From Nocardia acidivorans NBRC 108247 (GTDB lineage: Bacteria; Actinomycetota; Actinomycetes; Mycobacteriales; Mycobacteriaceae), in assembly GCF_001625085.1 (NCBI RefSeq), contig NZ_BDAW01000012.1, positions 173,000-236,999 of the forward strand: 64,000 nt of DNA. The letters are read 5' to 3'. The notes beneath the pieces are model-generated. The model ran no database searches. It was not told the DNA's origin and saw only the letters and a list, made by a program, of their open reading frames with translations. A program made the position numbers and the translations under genes. Positions 30,406-39,216 of this stretch are shown piece by piece. Within the stretch, counting starts at the first letter, position 1; each line of letters opens with the position of its first letter.

Positions 30406-31611
30406 TCACCGGGGTTCGGCTCCTTGCAGGAAGGTCAGGGGCGGTGACGGCGGAAAGGTCACCGGTACGGCCACCGGCGCGCGGTGGAAAGTGCTGGGGT
30501 GCCAGGACAATTCCTCGATCGGTACGGCGAGAGCGATCTCGGGCAGAGCGTCCAGGAGTTGATCGATCGCCTCCTGCGCGATGAGAGTGGCGACCGACTG
30601 AGCCGGACAGCTGTGCTCGCCCGCGCCGAAGGCCAGGTGTGATCGGTTTCCGGCACGGTCACCGCCGACCGCGGGATCGTTGTTGCACGCGGTCAGGCTG
30701 ATCACCACCGGCTGATCCGCGGGCAGCCACACATTTCCGATGATCTGCGGTTGGCGCGGAAAGCGCGGGCAGCCGTTGCGCACCGGTGGGTCCAGGAACA
30801 GCACCGCGTCGATGGCATCGCGGACCAATAGGGTTCCGCTGAGCAGGTCATCGTGGAACTGGGGATCGGTGGCCATCGACAGCAGCGCGTTGACGATCAG
30901 ATTCCATGTCGGCTCGGACCCCATCACGTAGAGTTCGGCGACCTGCTCCACCACCTCGGCGTCGTCGAATCCCGCAGGGTGCGTGAGTAATCGCGAGATC
31001 ATGTCATTCGCGGGAGCATGTCGTTTGGCCGTGACGATCTCCCCGACCGTTTTCCGGATGAGCTGCTCGCCCTGGTTGGCGATCTCCGGATCGGCCGTCT
31101 CGGTGAGCACGCTCATCGCGGTGTGGATCATGCGCCGCGAGTCCGGGGGAAACCCGAGTAGTTCGTCCAGCACATGTGTGGTGAGCGGGCGGGCATAGCT
31201 GCCGAGCAGGTCGGCCGAGCCCGAGCCGCAGAAACTGTTGATCAGTGGGACCGCGGCCGCCTCGACGGCGGCTCGCAGCGCGTGTAGATCGATACCGTCG
31301 ATAGCGGTGAGGTAGGCGCCGCGGGTGCGGGATCGCTCGTCGCTATCGCTGTTGGCGGGTCCCCACTCCATTATCGGGAGCACCGGGCAGTCGTCCGGGA
31401 GAGCGGACTGCCAGGCTCGATGGTCGGTGGGGAAACGATCGGAATCGCTCAGGACATGTAGCGCCTCGCGGTAGCCGATCACCAGTGTCGCCGGGACTCC
31501 GGCGGCGAGGTGGACCTGGGCGGCCGCGCCGTGCTGCCCGCGCAGGTCGTCGAAGTACCGGCGCGGCTCGGCCGCGAACTCCTCCGTGTACAGCCTCATG
31601 TGAGTAGGCAA
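30406..31611 (-). CDS. Cytochrome P450 lacking the ExxR motif
   Basis: A 401-residue soluble bacterial P450. The heme loop FGAGEHSCPAQ is intact (Cys335). The I-helix reads VMGSEPTW near 229-236 in place of the usual AGxxTT. The K-helix position that should be ExxR reads A-V-L-F (269-272, within AIDAVLFLDPPV), so the otherwise nearly universal pair is missing; a few actinobacterial families such as CYP157 also lack it. It would need a ferredoxin partner, none of which is seen here. Start: TTG 31611 has AGGAG 8 nt upstream; ATG 31599 is the alternative. It is followed at once by a P450 remnant, and its location behind the NRPS makes it a possible tailoring enzyme. Confidence 0.88.
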   Translation of the reverse strand: MPTHMRLYTEEFAAEPRRYFDDLRGQHGAAAQVHLAAGVPATLVIGYREALHVLSDSDRFPTDHRAWQSALPDDCPVLPIMEWGPANSDSDERSRTRGAYLTAIDGIDLHALRAAVEAAAVPLINSFCGSGSADLLGSYARPLTTHVLDELLGFPPDSRRMIHTAMSVLTETADPEIANQGEQLIRKTVGEIVTAKRHAPANDMISRLLTHPAGFDDAEVVEQVAELYVMGSEPTWNLIVNALLSMATDPQFHDDLLSGTLLVRDAIDAVLFLDPPVRNGCPRFPRQPQIIGNVWLPADQPVVISLTACNNDPAVGGDRAGNRSHLAFGAGEHSCPAQSVATLIAQEAIDQLLDALPEIALAVPIEELSWHPSTFHRAPVAVPVTFPPSPPLTFLQGAEPR

Positions 31612-32123
31612 GGTCGTGCTCCTGTGGACAGTGGGAGCGGAACAGTGAATAACGCATGGCCGCGGCCGGTTTCAGGCGCGCAACACCCGGACCGACCGCG
31701 GCCGACCTGGAGCTAATGGTTCAGGTCGAAAATTGTCTGAAAGGTACCGATTGCTCTTCGGATGCAGAGAGAGTGAACGTTCCCTTTGTGCCGCAGCGGA
31801 ATACGGCTCCTCAACTCCTCGACCCGAAACAGCCCTGTTGGCGGCGTGAATCCACGGGTGCGCCGGCGAGGATTCAAACATGTTCCGCTGTAACACGTTT
31901 CGTCCACCCGATGATGATAGCTGTGAGTTGTTGCCCACGCAGTACGAATGTGTGCACAGCGTCTCAACCACGGTGAGCGCCCGCGGGTCCGCAACGTTCC
32001 AGCAGGGTTGCCGATGGTGGATCGGTCTCGGGCCGCGTCCCGCCCGGCCGTCCCGGTGCCGAGACGCGGTCGACTGGAACCGGTTGCTGAACCGCTCGGT
32101 TTCCGGCCGGGTGGACCGGGCGC
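31612..32123. other. 512-bp gap without a recognisable gene
   Basis: The stretch from about 31710 to 31960 is visibly less GC-rich than its surroundings and lacks the third-position GC pattern of the neighbouring genes. The open frames in it resemble nothing I know. It must contain the P450 promoter. It may hold remnants of lost DNA, or a regulatory or Lsr2-bound region. Confidence 0.5.
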
Positions 32124-32663
32124 TCAGTCCTTGCGGGTGGGGCGGCTGACCGGGAGGGCGCGGCCGGTCTCCAGGAGGGATTTGAGGTCGCTGAGCATGA
32201 AGGGGTAGCCGCCGCCGAAGCCCTCGGGTTCCAGATCGCCGGAGATGAGGATCGCGATGAGGGGGGCGCCGGCCACGTCGTGGATGACGGTGAGGGCGCA
32301 GGTGCCGTCGCCGCGATCGCGAATCTCGTAGCGCAGGTGGGTTTCCGGTTGGGCGAGGAGGTTCTCGTCGCCGAGGAAACGAATGCGCGCGCCGAAGTGG
32401 GTCGGTGGGTCATAGGCGGTGACCGTGCCGCGGATGATGATGTCGGGGTCGGCGTCCAGGGCGCGGGGGCCGGAGGGGGCGAAGACCGTGAACGCGCCGC
32501 CCACCCGGGGTGCGATCACGCTGCGGCCGCCGAATCCGTAGCGCACGGTCCATTCGGGATCGGTGACCGCCGCCCAAACGCGCTCCGCCGGTGCGGCTAT
32601 GACGATGCGGTGGATCTGCCGGGTCTCCGGGCGCGCCCGGGAGAGGATGTTCTCGAGGCTCAC
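32124..32663 (-). CDS. SRPBCC/AHSA1-type polyketide cyclase-like protein
   Basis: A 179-residue protein of the START-like AHSA1 family: QIHRIVIAAPAERVWAAVTD at the N-terminus, GGAFTVFAP in the middle, and a C-terminal helix (FMLSDLKSLLETG). Such proteins bind hydrophobic ligands and are often paired with ArsR regulators. Its ATG overlaps the stop of the ArsR gene (ATGA), so the two are one operon. The ligand is unknown. Confidence 0.85.
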   Translation of the reverse strand: MSLENILSRARPETRQIHRIVIAAPAERVWAAVTDPEWTVRYGFGGRSVIAPRVGGAFTVFAPSGPRALDADPDIIIRGTVTAYDPPTHFGARIRFLGDENLLAQPETHLRYEIRDRGDGTCALTVIHDVAGAPLIAILISGDLEPEGFGGGYPFMLSDLKSLLETGRALPVSRPTRKD

Positions 32664-32971
32664 GATTCCAGATCCTTCTTCAGATCGGTCAGGGCAGCGA
32701 TCCGCTGTTCGGTGAACTTGTCGATCCAGCGGTCGTGAATCAGCCGGATCGGCACGGGATTGAGGTAATGCAGCTTCTTGCGCCCGCTGCGCACCGCGGT
32801 GACCAATCCCGCTTCCTCGAGCTGGCGCAGATGTTTGCTGATGCCGAATCGCGTCATCTCCAGCCCGGATTCCAATTCGGTCAGCGTCTGGCCGTCCCGG
32901 ATGAACAACGCGTCCAGCAGATGTCGCCGGGTGCGATCGGCCAGGGCTTTGAACACCGCGTCCTCGTCCAC
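32660..32971 (-). CDS. ArsR-family winged-helix repressor
   Basis: A 103-residue regulator: VDEDAVFKALADRTRRHLLD, then the recognition helix region MTRFGISKHLRQLEEAGLV and the wing VRSGRKKLHYLN. No metal-binding Cys pair is visible, so it belongs with the non-metal ArsR members that accompany SRPBCC proteins. GTG 32971 is chosen because a TATAAA -10 box (32986-32981 on this strand) would start transcription within 2-3 nt of it; GTG 32980 is the alternative. It probably controls itself, the SRPBCC gene and the divergent YCII-like gene through the palindrome at 32998-33023. Confidence 0.88.
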   Translation of the reverse strand: MDEDAVFKALADRTRRHLLDALFIRDGQTLTELESGLEMTRFGISKHLRQLEEAGLVTAVRSGRKKLHYLNPVPIRLIHDRWIDKFTEQRIAALTDLKKDLES

Positions 32972-32997
32972 ACCGATCACTTTATACGAGACCTATC

Positions 32998-33023
32998 GGT
33001 CACATGATCGTTGACATGTGACC
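32998..33023. promoter_or_regulatory. Perfect 9-bp inverted repeat, likely ArsR operator
   Basis: GGTCACATG (32998-33006), 8-nt spacer, CATGTGACC (33015-33023). It sits between the divergent arsR and YCII-like genes and overlaps the -35 box of the latter, which is what a repressor site should do. A partial extra half-site (AGTCACC) follows at 33028-33034. Confidence 0.7.
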
Positions 33024-33040
33024 ATTTAGTCACCTATCTT
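33011..33040 (+). promoter_or_regulatory. Promoter of the YCII-like gene (leaderless)
   Basis: Consensus TTGACA (33011-33016), 18-nt spacer, TATCTT (33035-33040), then six bases to the ATG at 33047. Transcription should therefore begin at or beside the start codon. The -35 lies inside the palindrome. Confidence 0.65.
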
Positions 33041-33046
33041 CGAATC

Positions 33047-33412
33047 ATGAAACGGTACATAGTCCTCTACCTCGCACCCCTCTCGGTCGCCGAACGATTC
33101 GCCCGGGCCACACCCGAGGAAGCCGCGAAAGGCATGGAACTGTGGGTGGATTGGAGCAATCGAATCGGCGCCGGGCTCGTGGACGGCGGCAAACCGCTCG
33201 GCAATGCCCGCCGGATCACCCCGACCGGCATCAGCGAAACCGATAGCGGCGTCATCGGCATGTCCATCCTCCAGGCCACCTCCATGGACGAAGCCCTGAC
33301 CATGGTCGGGGACCACCACCACCTGCACTGGGCCGAGCAGTGCGAGATCGTCGTCCTCGAGGAACAGCCCATCCCCGAGCTACAGACGGCTCGGATCGAT
33401 TCGCCCCGTTGA
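33047..33412 (+). CDS. YCII-related (DGPF-type) protein
   Basis: A 121-residue protein of the YCII-like dimeric alpha/beta barrel family: MKRYIVLYLAPLSVAERFA at the start, GAGLVDGGKPLGNARRI in the middle, and a helix with ATSMDEALTMVGDHHHLHW. Members are small proteins, often linked to ECF sigma or ArsR regulators; the activity here is unknown. The ATG at 33047 is chosen because the promoter predicts a leaderless message starting there. It is likely repressed by the divergent ArsR. Confidence 0.8.
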   Translation: MKRYIVLYLAPLSVAERFARATPEEAAKGMELWVDWSNRIGAGLVDGGKPLGNARRITPTGISETDSGVIGMSILQATSMDEALTMVGDHHHLHWAEQCEIVVLEEQPIPELQTARIDSPR

Positions 33413-33442
33413 CCTTCCACCGGCACATGGTGGAATACGGGT

Positions 33443-33835
33443 ATGAGCTTTTTCGTGCGAGCCCGATTCGATATTCACGACGGCCGTCAGGCCGACTTCG
33501 AAGAGGCCGCGCTCGCGCTGCGGGCGCAGGCGGCCGAGGAGCCCGAGACGCTCCGATACCGCTGGTTCTCGAACGCGCCCGGTAGTTATGTGGCGATCGA
33601 GGAGTATGTCGACGCCGATGCGGCAATGACCCACAACGACCGTGGCGCAAAGCATTTGGAGCGCATTTTCGAATGCGCCGAATTGGTCTCCGCCGAGATC
33701 TACGGCCCGATCGGCCCCTGGGTCCGCGAGTGGGCCGACACCCGCCCCCAGGTCACCCTCTACGCGGACTTTCCCGACCCGGACCAGCCCAGCGGGCAGA
33801 TCAGCCTGCGCCAGGACACCGAATCGCCCGCGTAG
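33443..33835 (+). CDS. Antibiotic-biosynthesis-monooxygenase (ABM) domain protein
   Basis: A 130-residue protein. Residues 1-95 form a dimeric ferredoxin-like ABM fold: FFVRARFDIHDGRQADFEEA, LRYRWFSNAPGSYVAIEEY and AMTHNDRGAKHLERIFE. ABM proteins are cofactor-light monooxygenases or quinone-acting enzymes; this one cannot be assigned a substrate. It starts 30 nt after the YCII-like gene on the same strand and may be co-transcribed. Confidence 0.8.
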   Translation: MSFFVRARFDIHDGRQADFEEAALALRAQAAEEPETLRYRWFSNAPGSYVAIEEYVDADAAMTHNDRGAKHLERIFECAELVSAEIYGPIGPWVREWADTRPQVTLYADFPDPDQPSGQISLRQDTESPA

Positions 33836-35808
33836 GTCGAGAGGATTCGGGCGTCACAGGTGGAACCCCGCGCCCGGTCCGCCGCGGCGATCGAGGTCTT
33901 CCAGAATCGCGGTGATGCCGGTGCCCGCACCCCAGGACCATTGATTGCCGATCAAGGTTTCGCCCATGACAACCGGGGAACCGGAGTCACCGGGGTACGC
34001 GGAGACGGTGGTCAGCAGGTAGGGCCCCGCCGTGCCGAGGGTGATCCCGCAGGTGCGAGCACTGGTCATACCCTGTTTGCAGACCGGCGTGCCGTCCGGC
34101 GGCGGTGCGCCGATCGCCCGGACGGTCGTCTCCCCGACGGTCGTGACCGGTTCCACGGTCGATCGATCGAAGACGATGACCGCGTAGTCCAACCCCGGAC
34201 CGTTCGGCCCGGGCACGACCGGATTGCCGCCGCTGATAAAGGCGACCCGGCCCAGTAGATGCAGATCGGGCACGGTCGCGCCCGGGGCGAGGGCCTCCGA
34301 TTGCAGCAGTACCAGATCGCCGAGCCACTGCTGATCGCCGTCGTATTCGCAGTGCGCGTTGGTGAGACCGATGAGGTCGCCCCGCGCATCGTGACCGATC
34401 GCGGTGAGCGTGCACAGGTAGATGACGGAGTGGTCGGTCAGCGCTCCGCCGCGCAGCACCGCCAGCCCGGTGCCCGCGCCGACCTGCACCCGTGCCCCGA
34501 TGACGGTCAGACGGCCGTCATCGCTGAGTGACGGGGTTCCGGCGAAGTCCCGGCCGGGACCCGGCCCGAGATCGGCGAGCAGGCGCACCGAGCGGCGATC
34601 ACGGATGTCCCACAGCTCGATTCGACCGTCCACCACACTGGTGGTCATGGTGCCGACCGCGCTGATGGCACCGGAGTTGGCGGACCAGCCGATTCGGCCG
34701 CCGATCACCGCGGGCGGAAGCGACCACAGCCGCAATCCGCCCTGCGTGCCACCGACGGCGACGGTCTGCCCGTCCGCGGCGAAGGCCAGCGCGCCGGGGC
34801 TGTCCCGGCAGGGCTGAAAGCTGTTGGCGTCCGGGCACGGTGGTGACGGCGCGGCCAGCGGCTCACCGAGCCGGGTCGGATGCGCGCGGTCGACAATGCT
34901 CCACAGGGTGATGCTGTCGCGGTCACCGGTGGCCAGCATGCCGCCCTCGGGATCGAAGGCCAGCGAACGCAATTCGGATTTGCTGGCCACCACCAGTGGA
35001 CTCCCGATCTGCGCCGGTGGTCGTTGCGCGGTCAGATCCCAGAGGGTGACGGTGGCATCGGCGGCGCCGGTCGCGACGAACGCGTCATCGCCGCCGCCGA
35101 CCGCCAGCGTCGCGCCGTCGCGGCTCAGGGCCATGGCCTGAATCCGCGGACCCGGCACCGTGATCGGGTCGCTCACGGCCGCCGGTGTCGCGCCGGACGA
35201 GAACAGCTGAACGGTGTGCGCACCCGCGACCGCCAGTTGACGGTCCGGCCCGAACGCGATGGTCGACACCGGCCCCGCGCCCGGCAACCGAGCGGATCGC
35301 CGTGGTGCGCCGGGGTTTTCGATTCCCCACAGCGTGACACTCGAACCGTCGGTGACGGCGAGCGACTTTCCGTCCGGAGCGATCGCGAGCGCGCTCACCG
35401 TTCCCGCTTCGGATGCGGAGAGCTGTTCGGGTCGGGCGGGATCGGCCACATTCCAGATCCGAATCTCGGTACCGCACGCGGCGGCGAGCAGCGTGCCGCT
35501 CGGGCTGAATACCGTTGCGGTCGCGGGGTTCCCGCAGTCCAGCGGTGATCCCAGCGGTGCGGCGTGCGCGATATCGGCGACATTCCACAGCCGTACCGCG
35601 TGGTCCTGTCCGGCCGAGGCCAGCACCCGCCCGTCGGGTCGATACGCCACCTGATTCACCGCACCGCGATGCCCGGCCAGCGGCGCGGCCAGCGGCAGGT
35701 TCTGGGTGCGCAGCAGGCGCGAACGGATATCCGGATCGCCCGGCCGCAGCCGGTCCGCCACCAGTTCCAACTGAGCGGACAGCGACGGATCGCTCGCCCG
35801 GACACTAT

Positions 35809-35811
35809 CCC
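35809..35811 (-). other. Frameshift site 2 in the STAND gene
   Basis: On the minus strand GAGGCGGGATAG ends the middle frame with a stop (LAEAG). Removing one G restores LAEADSVRASDPSLSAQL, the normal junction into the WD40 part. It compensates site 1. Confidence 0.6.
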
Positions 35812-36394
35812 GCCTCGGCCAATGTCGCGACCAGATCGGCATTCTCGCGCTCCTGCGCCGAAAGCCTGGTCTGGGCGTAGGCGGCGATACCGAGCACCAG
35901 CACCCCCACGCCCAGCAGCGCCAGCACGCTGCGGGTGGCCAGGGCGAGCCGCCGGGTCCGGGCGCGGGTGGTCTGCGCGGCGGTGAGGAAATCGCCGATG
36001 ACTCCGCCCGGGTTCCCGCTCACCTGCTCGGCGGTGGCGAGCCGCGCCCCCCGATACAGCAGGGCCGGATCCCGCTGTGCCGCCGCCCATTCGGCGGCAT
36101 CGAGTTCGAGCCGCTGGCGCATCAGTTGGTCGACCCGGCCCGCGTCGATCCAGGCCCGCAGGCGCGGCCACGCGTCCAGCACGATTTCGTGGGTGAACCA
36201 GACGATTTCGCGCGCGGGCCCGCCCTCGGGCTCCGCGCCGTCCGGCGCTGCGCCACCGGCCACGCCCACCGAGTCCGCGGTGATCAGCCGTGCGTCGATC
36301 AGACGGTCCAGGACCGCGGCCGCCGCATCGGAATCACCTGTGCGCGTGAGCAATTCCGCGCGCGGCACCCGCCGCCGGGTATCGCGGCTGTCGA

Positions 36395-36397
36395 CCC
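36395..36397 (-). other. Frameshift site 1 in the STAND gene
   Basis: On the minus strand the run GTCGGGTCGACAGC carries the upstream frame to HLVTVG. The next domain continues one base away (DSRDTRRRVPRAELL). One G appears to be missing from the run. Confidence 0.6.
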
Positions 36398-37720
36398 GAC
36401 GGTGACCAGATGAAGCAGCAGTTCCCTGGCGGCGGCCTGTTCGGCGGGATTGAGTCCCTGCCACGCCTGTTCGGCGGTGGCGGCCACCGATCCGGCGACG
36501 CCCCCGGCCTTGCGATAGCCCGCCACGGTCAATCGAGCGCCCGACCGGTGCTCCCAGGTGGCGGCCATGACATGGGAGAACAGCGGCAGTCCGCCGGGAT
36601 CGTAACTGCGCCGATCATGTCCCGCGCCGAGACCGCACAGCTCGGTGACGACCAGTTCGGGCAGCCCCGGTTCGAGATTCAGACCGGCCGCTCGGGCGGG
36701 TCCGGTGACGGCCTCGCCGAGCTCCCGCACGCGCATGGGGCCCAGGGCGTAACAGCGCGTGTTGATCGCGTCCTCGAGCACCGGATAGGCGAGGCAGTGC
36801 GGATAGAAGTCCGCGCGCACCGCGAGAACAGCCGTGGTGCGGGTGTTTTCGTGCAGGGTGGCGAGTCGGCTCAGGAATCGCTCGCGTTCGGGTTCGTTCT
36901 GGCAGAGGGTGAACGTCTCCTCGAATTGGTCGATGACCACGAGGTCGGGGCGTTCCGCGTTCTCCTGCGCGGGCTCCAGCAACTCGGCGAGGGTTTCGGC
37001 CGGTCGATTGCCCGGGGTCATGGTGGCGACGCTGCGGTCCCGGTCGGCGCGCAGGGCCGGGATCACGCCCGCGTGCAGCACCGAGGATTTACCTGCGCCC
37101 GAGGCGCCGAGGACGATGACCGGACCCGCGCCGGGGCCGTCCATCGTCCGGCGCAGCAGTTCGGTGATCTCGGCGGTGGCTCGGGCCCTGCCGAAGAACC
37201 ATGCGCTGTCGTCCGGTCCGAAGGCGGCCAGGCCCGGATAGGGGCAGGCGATGTCGGCGTCGCCGCCGCGGGCCTGGGCCGCGCGCCAGATCGCGCGCCA
37301 CGCGGGCAGTTTGATCAGTTCGGGCGCGGGTGCGCCCGCCTCGGTGGCCGATTCGATCAGGGTGAGCAACACCGGCAGCAGCGAATCGAACTCGGCGGGA
37401 ACGGCTTTACCGGCCCGCCAATCGCTGATCCGCTGCACGGTGGCCGTGGTGCTCGCGCCGGTGGCCGCCATCCGCGCGGACGCGGCGGTCGCGACCGATC
37501 GCAGGGTCGGGTTTCCGGCCGCGTCGAACAGCGCCGTCAACCTCTCGGCGAAAACCCTGCGCGGCGGGACATTCGCCCGCCGTCTCGGGACCTCGCCCGT
37601 ACCGCTCGACACGCGCCCATGATCTCCCGAAATCCGGTCTCGACCAAACCGCTGGTCAGCGGCGGGACATCGCGGAGCGCGGTGCGCCGAGGCGGCGTGT
37701 CGCGTCTACGACTATTGAGT

Positions 37721-37893
37721 CGGCGGTACCCCCGCGGCAAGGCCGAGACCGCCGAACTGTTCCGCGGCACCACCCTCATCGAGCCCGGTCTGGTCCCGGT
37801 CGCCACCTGGCGTCCCGAACTCACCGATCGCCCGATGGCGGTGGCCGAGGCCGAAAGCGCGTGGTGCTGGCGGGAATCGGCCGCAAGTCCTGA
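37721..37893 (+). pseudogene. C-terminal remnant of a PF04672-type SAM methyltransferase
   Basis: One frame reads ETAELFRGTTLIEPGLVPVA then TWRPE, matching the end of DUF574/PF04672 methyltransferases (compare FETFFDGWKLVEPGITYATD in the intact gene at 38376-39200). The usual final block, VVLAGIGRKS plus stop, is present one frame over, ending at the TGA at 37891-37893. So it is both truncated and frameshifted. It lies on the opposite strand from the intact paralogue. Confidence 0.65.
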
Positions 37894-37911
37894 GCCGGCG
37901 AGCGGTTCGGA

Positions 37912-38313
37912 TCAATTGACGGTGAAGGCGGATCGAACGAATTCGTCCCGCTTCACCGCCTCGACGAACGCCGAGTACTCATGCTGGTCGAACCGGAGCC
38001 GCGCGGTGCCGGCGGTCGGCGCGTACTCCGGCGCGGCGCGGAATTCGTAGTGCCCGTCGGTGGTGTGCGCGATCAACAGGATGCGCCGCACGGGCGTGCC
38101 CGCCCGGATCGCCTCCTGGATGACCTCGAATTGGTCGTGGTCGAAGCTCAGACATTGGTCGAGCGGGACGCTGGTGTGCGCGGTGTCGACAGTGGCGAGC
38201 TTGTCGTCCCAGACCAGGGTGCGGTGGTCGTCCCGGTAGACCATGACGCATGCCTGTTGCGGAGAGCTGGAGCTGGCCTTGCGGAATTGTCCGGCGGTGG
38301 GTGTCGACGGCAT
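37912..38313 (-). CDS. DUF397 domain protein
   Basis: A 133-residue protein with one clear DUF397 unit (FRKASSSSPQQACVMVYRDD, then a FEVIQEAIRAG-type segment) and a second, weaker one at the C-terminus (LRFDQHEYSAFVEAVKRDEF). DUF397 proteins accompany XRE/DUF5753 regulators across actinobacteria, as in WhiJ-type loci. The ATG at 38313 has AAAGGA about 8 nt upstream. It is the third gene of a regulator-methyltransferase-DUF397 operon. The molecular role is not established; modulating the regulator is the usual inference. Confidence 0.82.
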   Translation of the reverse strand: MPSTPTAGQFRKASSSSPQQACVMVYRDDHRTLVWDDKLATVDTAHTSVPLDQCLSFDHDQFEVIQEAIRAGTPVRRILLIAHTTDGHYEFRAAPEYAPTAGTARLRFDQHEYSAFVEAVKRDEFVRSAFTVN

Positions 38314-38375
38314 GGAGGATCCTTTCGAACTGCGCGGACGACAACCGTTGTCGCCCGCACATCTATCTGTTCGCG

Positions 38376-39200
38376 CTAGGGGAGGGTTCCGATAGCAGCG
38401 AAGTTGCATGGACGGGCGTAATCGGTGGTGTCCACCGGTTGGTCGGGATGCCAGTCCGTGGCGTAGGTGATGCCCGGTTCGACGAGTTTCCATCCGTCGA
38501 AGAAGGTTTCGAACTGTTCGCGGGTCCGCAGGGTGACCGGCGTGCTGGTGTCGCTGAAGACCGCCGCACCGGCGGCGACCTGCTGTTTGATCTCCATGCC
38601 CGCGTCCTGGAGGGATACGTGCGTCATGGCCAGCGCACTGCCGGGTACGACCGCGGTGCGCAGCCGGGCCAGCAGCGCCGCGGGCTCGGCGGCGTCGGGC
38701 ACCCAGGGCAGCACCGAAACCAGGAGCAGCCCAACCGGTTCGGAGAAATCGATCAGCCGCCGGGTCTCCGGATGTTCGAGAATCCGTGCGGGATCGCGGA
38801 GATCGGCGTCGAGCATGACGGTGCTGTCGAGCAGGTCGTTCGCCCGCAGCAGATCTCGGGCCCGATTGATCGCCTCCTCGTCATTGTCGACATAGACCAC
38901 GCGGGCGTCCGGGGCCAGTTCGCGGGCGACCTCGTGGGTATTGCCGCCGGTCGGCAGTCCGGAGCCGATATCGAGGAACTGGCGAATGCCGCTGTCGATC
39001 ATGTATCGCACGGCGCGAGTGAGGAATCGGCGATTGTGCCGCGCCCACAGCGGATAGAAGGGAATCTCCTCGTAGAGCCGGTGGATGAATGGCAGATCCG
39101 ATTCGAAGATCACCTCACCGGTGATCATATGGTGGTAGATACGCGCCGGACTCGGCTTGTGGGTGTCTATCGGACGGGGCTCGAAGGCATTGCTGGACAT
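38376..39200 (-). CDS. SAM-dependent methyltransferase, PF04672 (DUF574) family
   Basis: A 274-residue protein. The N-terminus PSPARIYHHMITGE and WARHNRRFLTRAV are typical of this family. The SAM-binding glycine loop is FLDIGSGLPTGGNTHEVA, then VVYVDNDEEAI as the acidic strand; the C-terminus is FETFFDGWKLVEPG. The substrate is unknown. It starts 16 nt after the XRE regulator's stop and precedes the DUF397 gene, so all three are probably transcribed together. A degraded relative lies at 37721-37893. Confidence 0.87.
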   Translation of the reverse strand: MSSNAFEPRPIDTHKPSPARIYHHMITGEVIFESDLPFIHRLYEEIPFYPLWARHNRRFLTRAVRYMIDSGIRQFLDIGSGLPTGGNTHEVARELAPDARVVYVDNDEEAINRARDLLRANDLLDSTVMLDADLRDPARILEHPETRRLIDFSEPVGLLLVSVLPWVPDAAEPAALLARLRTAVVPGSALAMTHVSLQDAGMEIKQQVAAGAAVFSDTSTPVTLRTREQFETFFDGWKLVEPGITYATDWHPDQPVDTTDYARPCNFAAIGTLP

Positions 39201-39216
39201 CGTGTTTCCTCTGCGA

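Larger units (their letters stand above)
33854..37612 (-). pseudogene. STAND NTPase - WD40 - serine protease gene, interrupted by two frameshifts
   Basis: Read through the breaks, this is one protein of about 1250 residues. N-terminal part: a small helical domain (about 15-90). Then an nSTAND NTPase with Walker A GASGAGKSS (169-177) and Walker B LVVIDQFEE (224-232), a winged-helix-type arm (FTHEIVLDAWPRLRAWID), a membrane-like helix (VLALLGVGVLVLGIAAYA), WD40-like repeats (for example VLASAGQDHAVRLWNV), and a C-terminal trypsin-fold protease with His in LTNAHC, Asp in LDYAVIVFD and Ser in YPGDSGSPVV. The frame shifts at the GGG run at 36395-36397 and back at 35809-35811, so both ends are in the same frame and only about 585 bp is displaced. 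This is either true inactivation or two sequencing errors. Start GTG 37612 is tentative. Such proteins are thought to be conflict or signalling ATPases. Confidence 0.75.
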
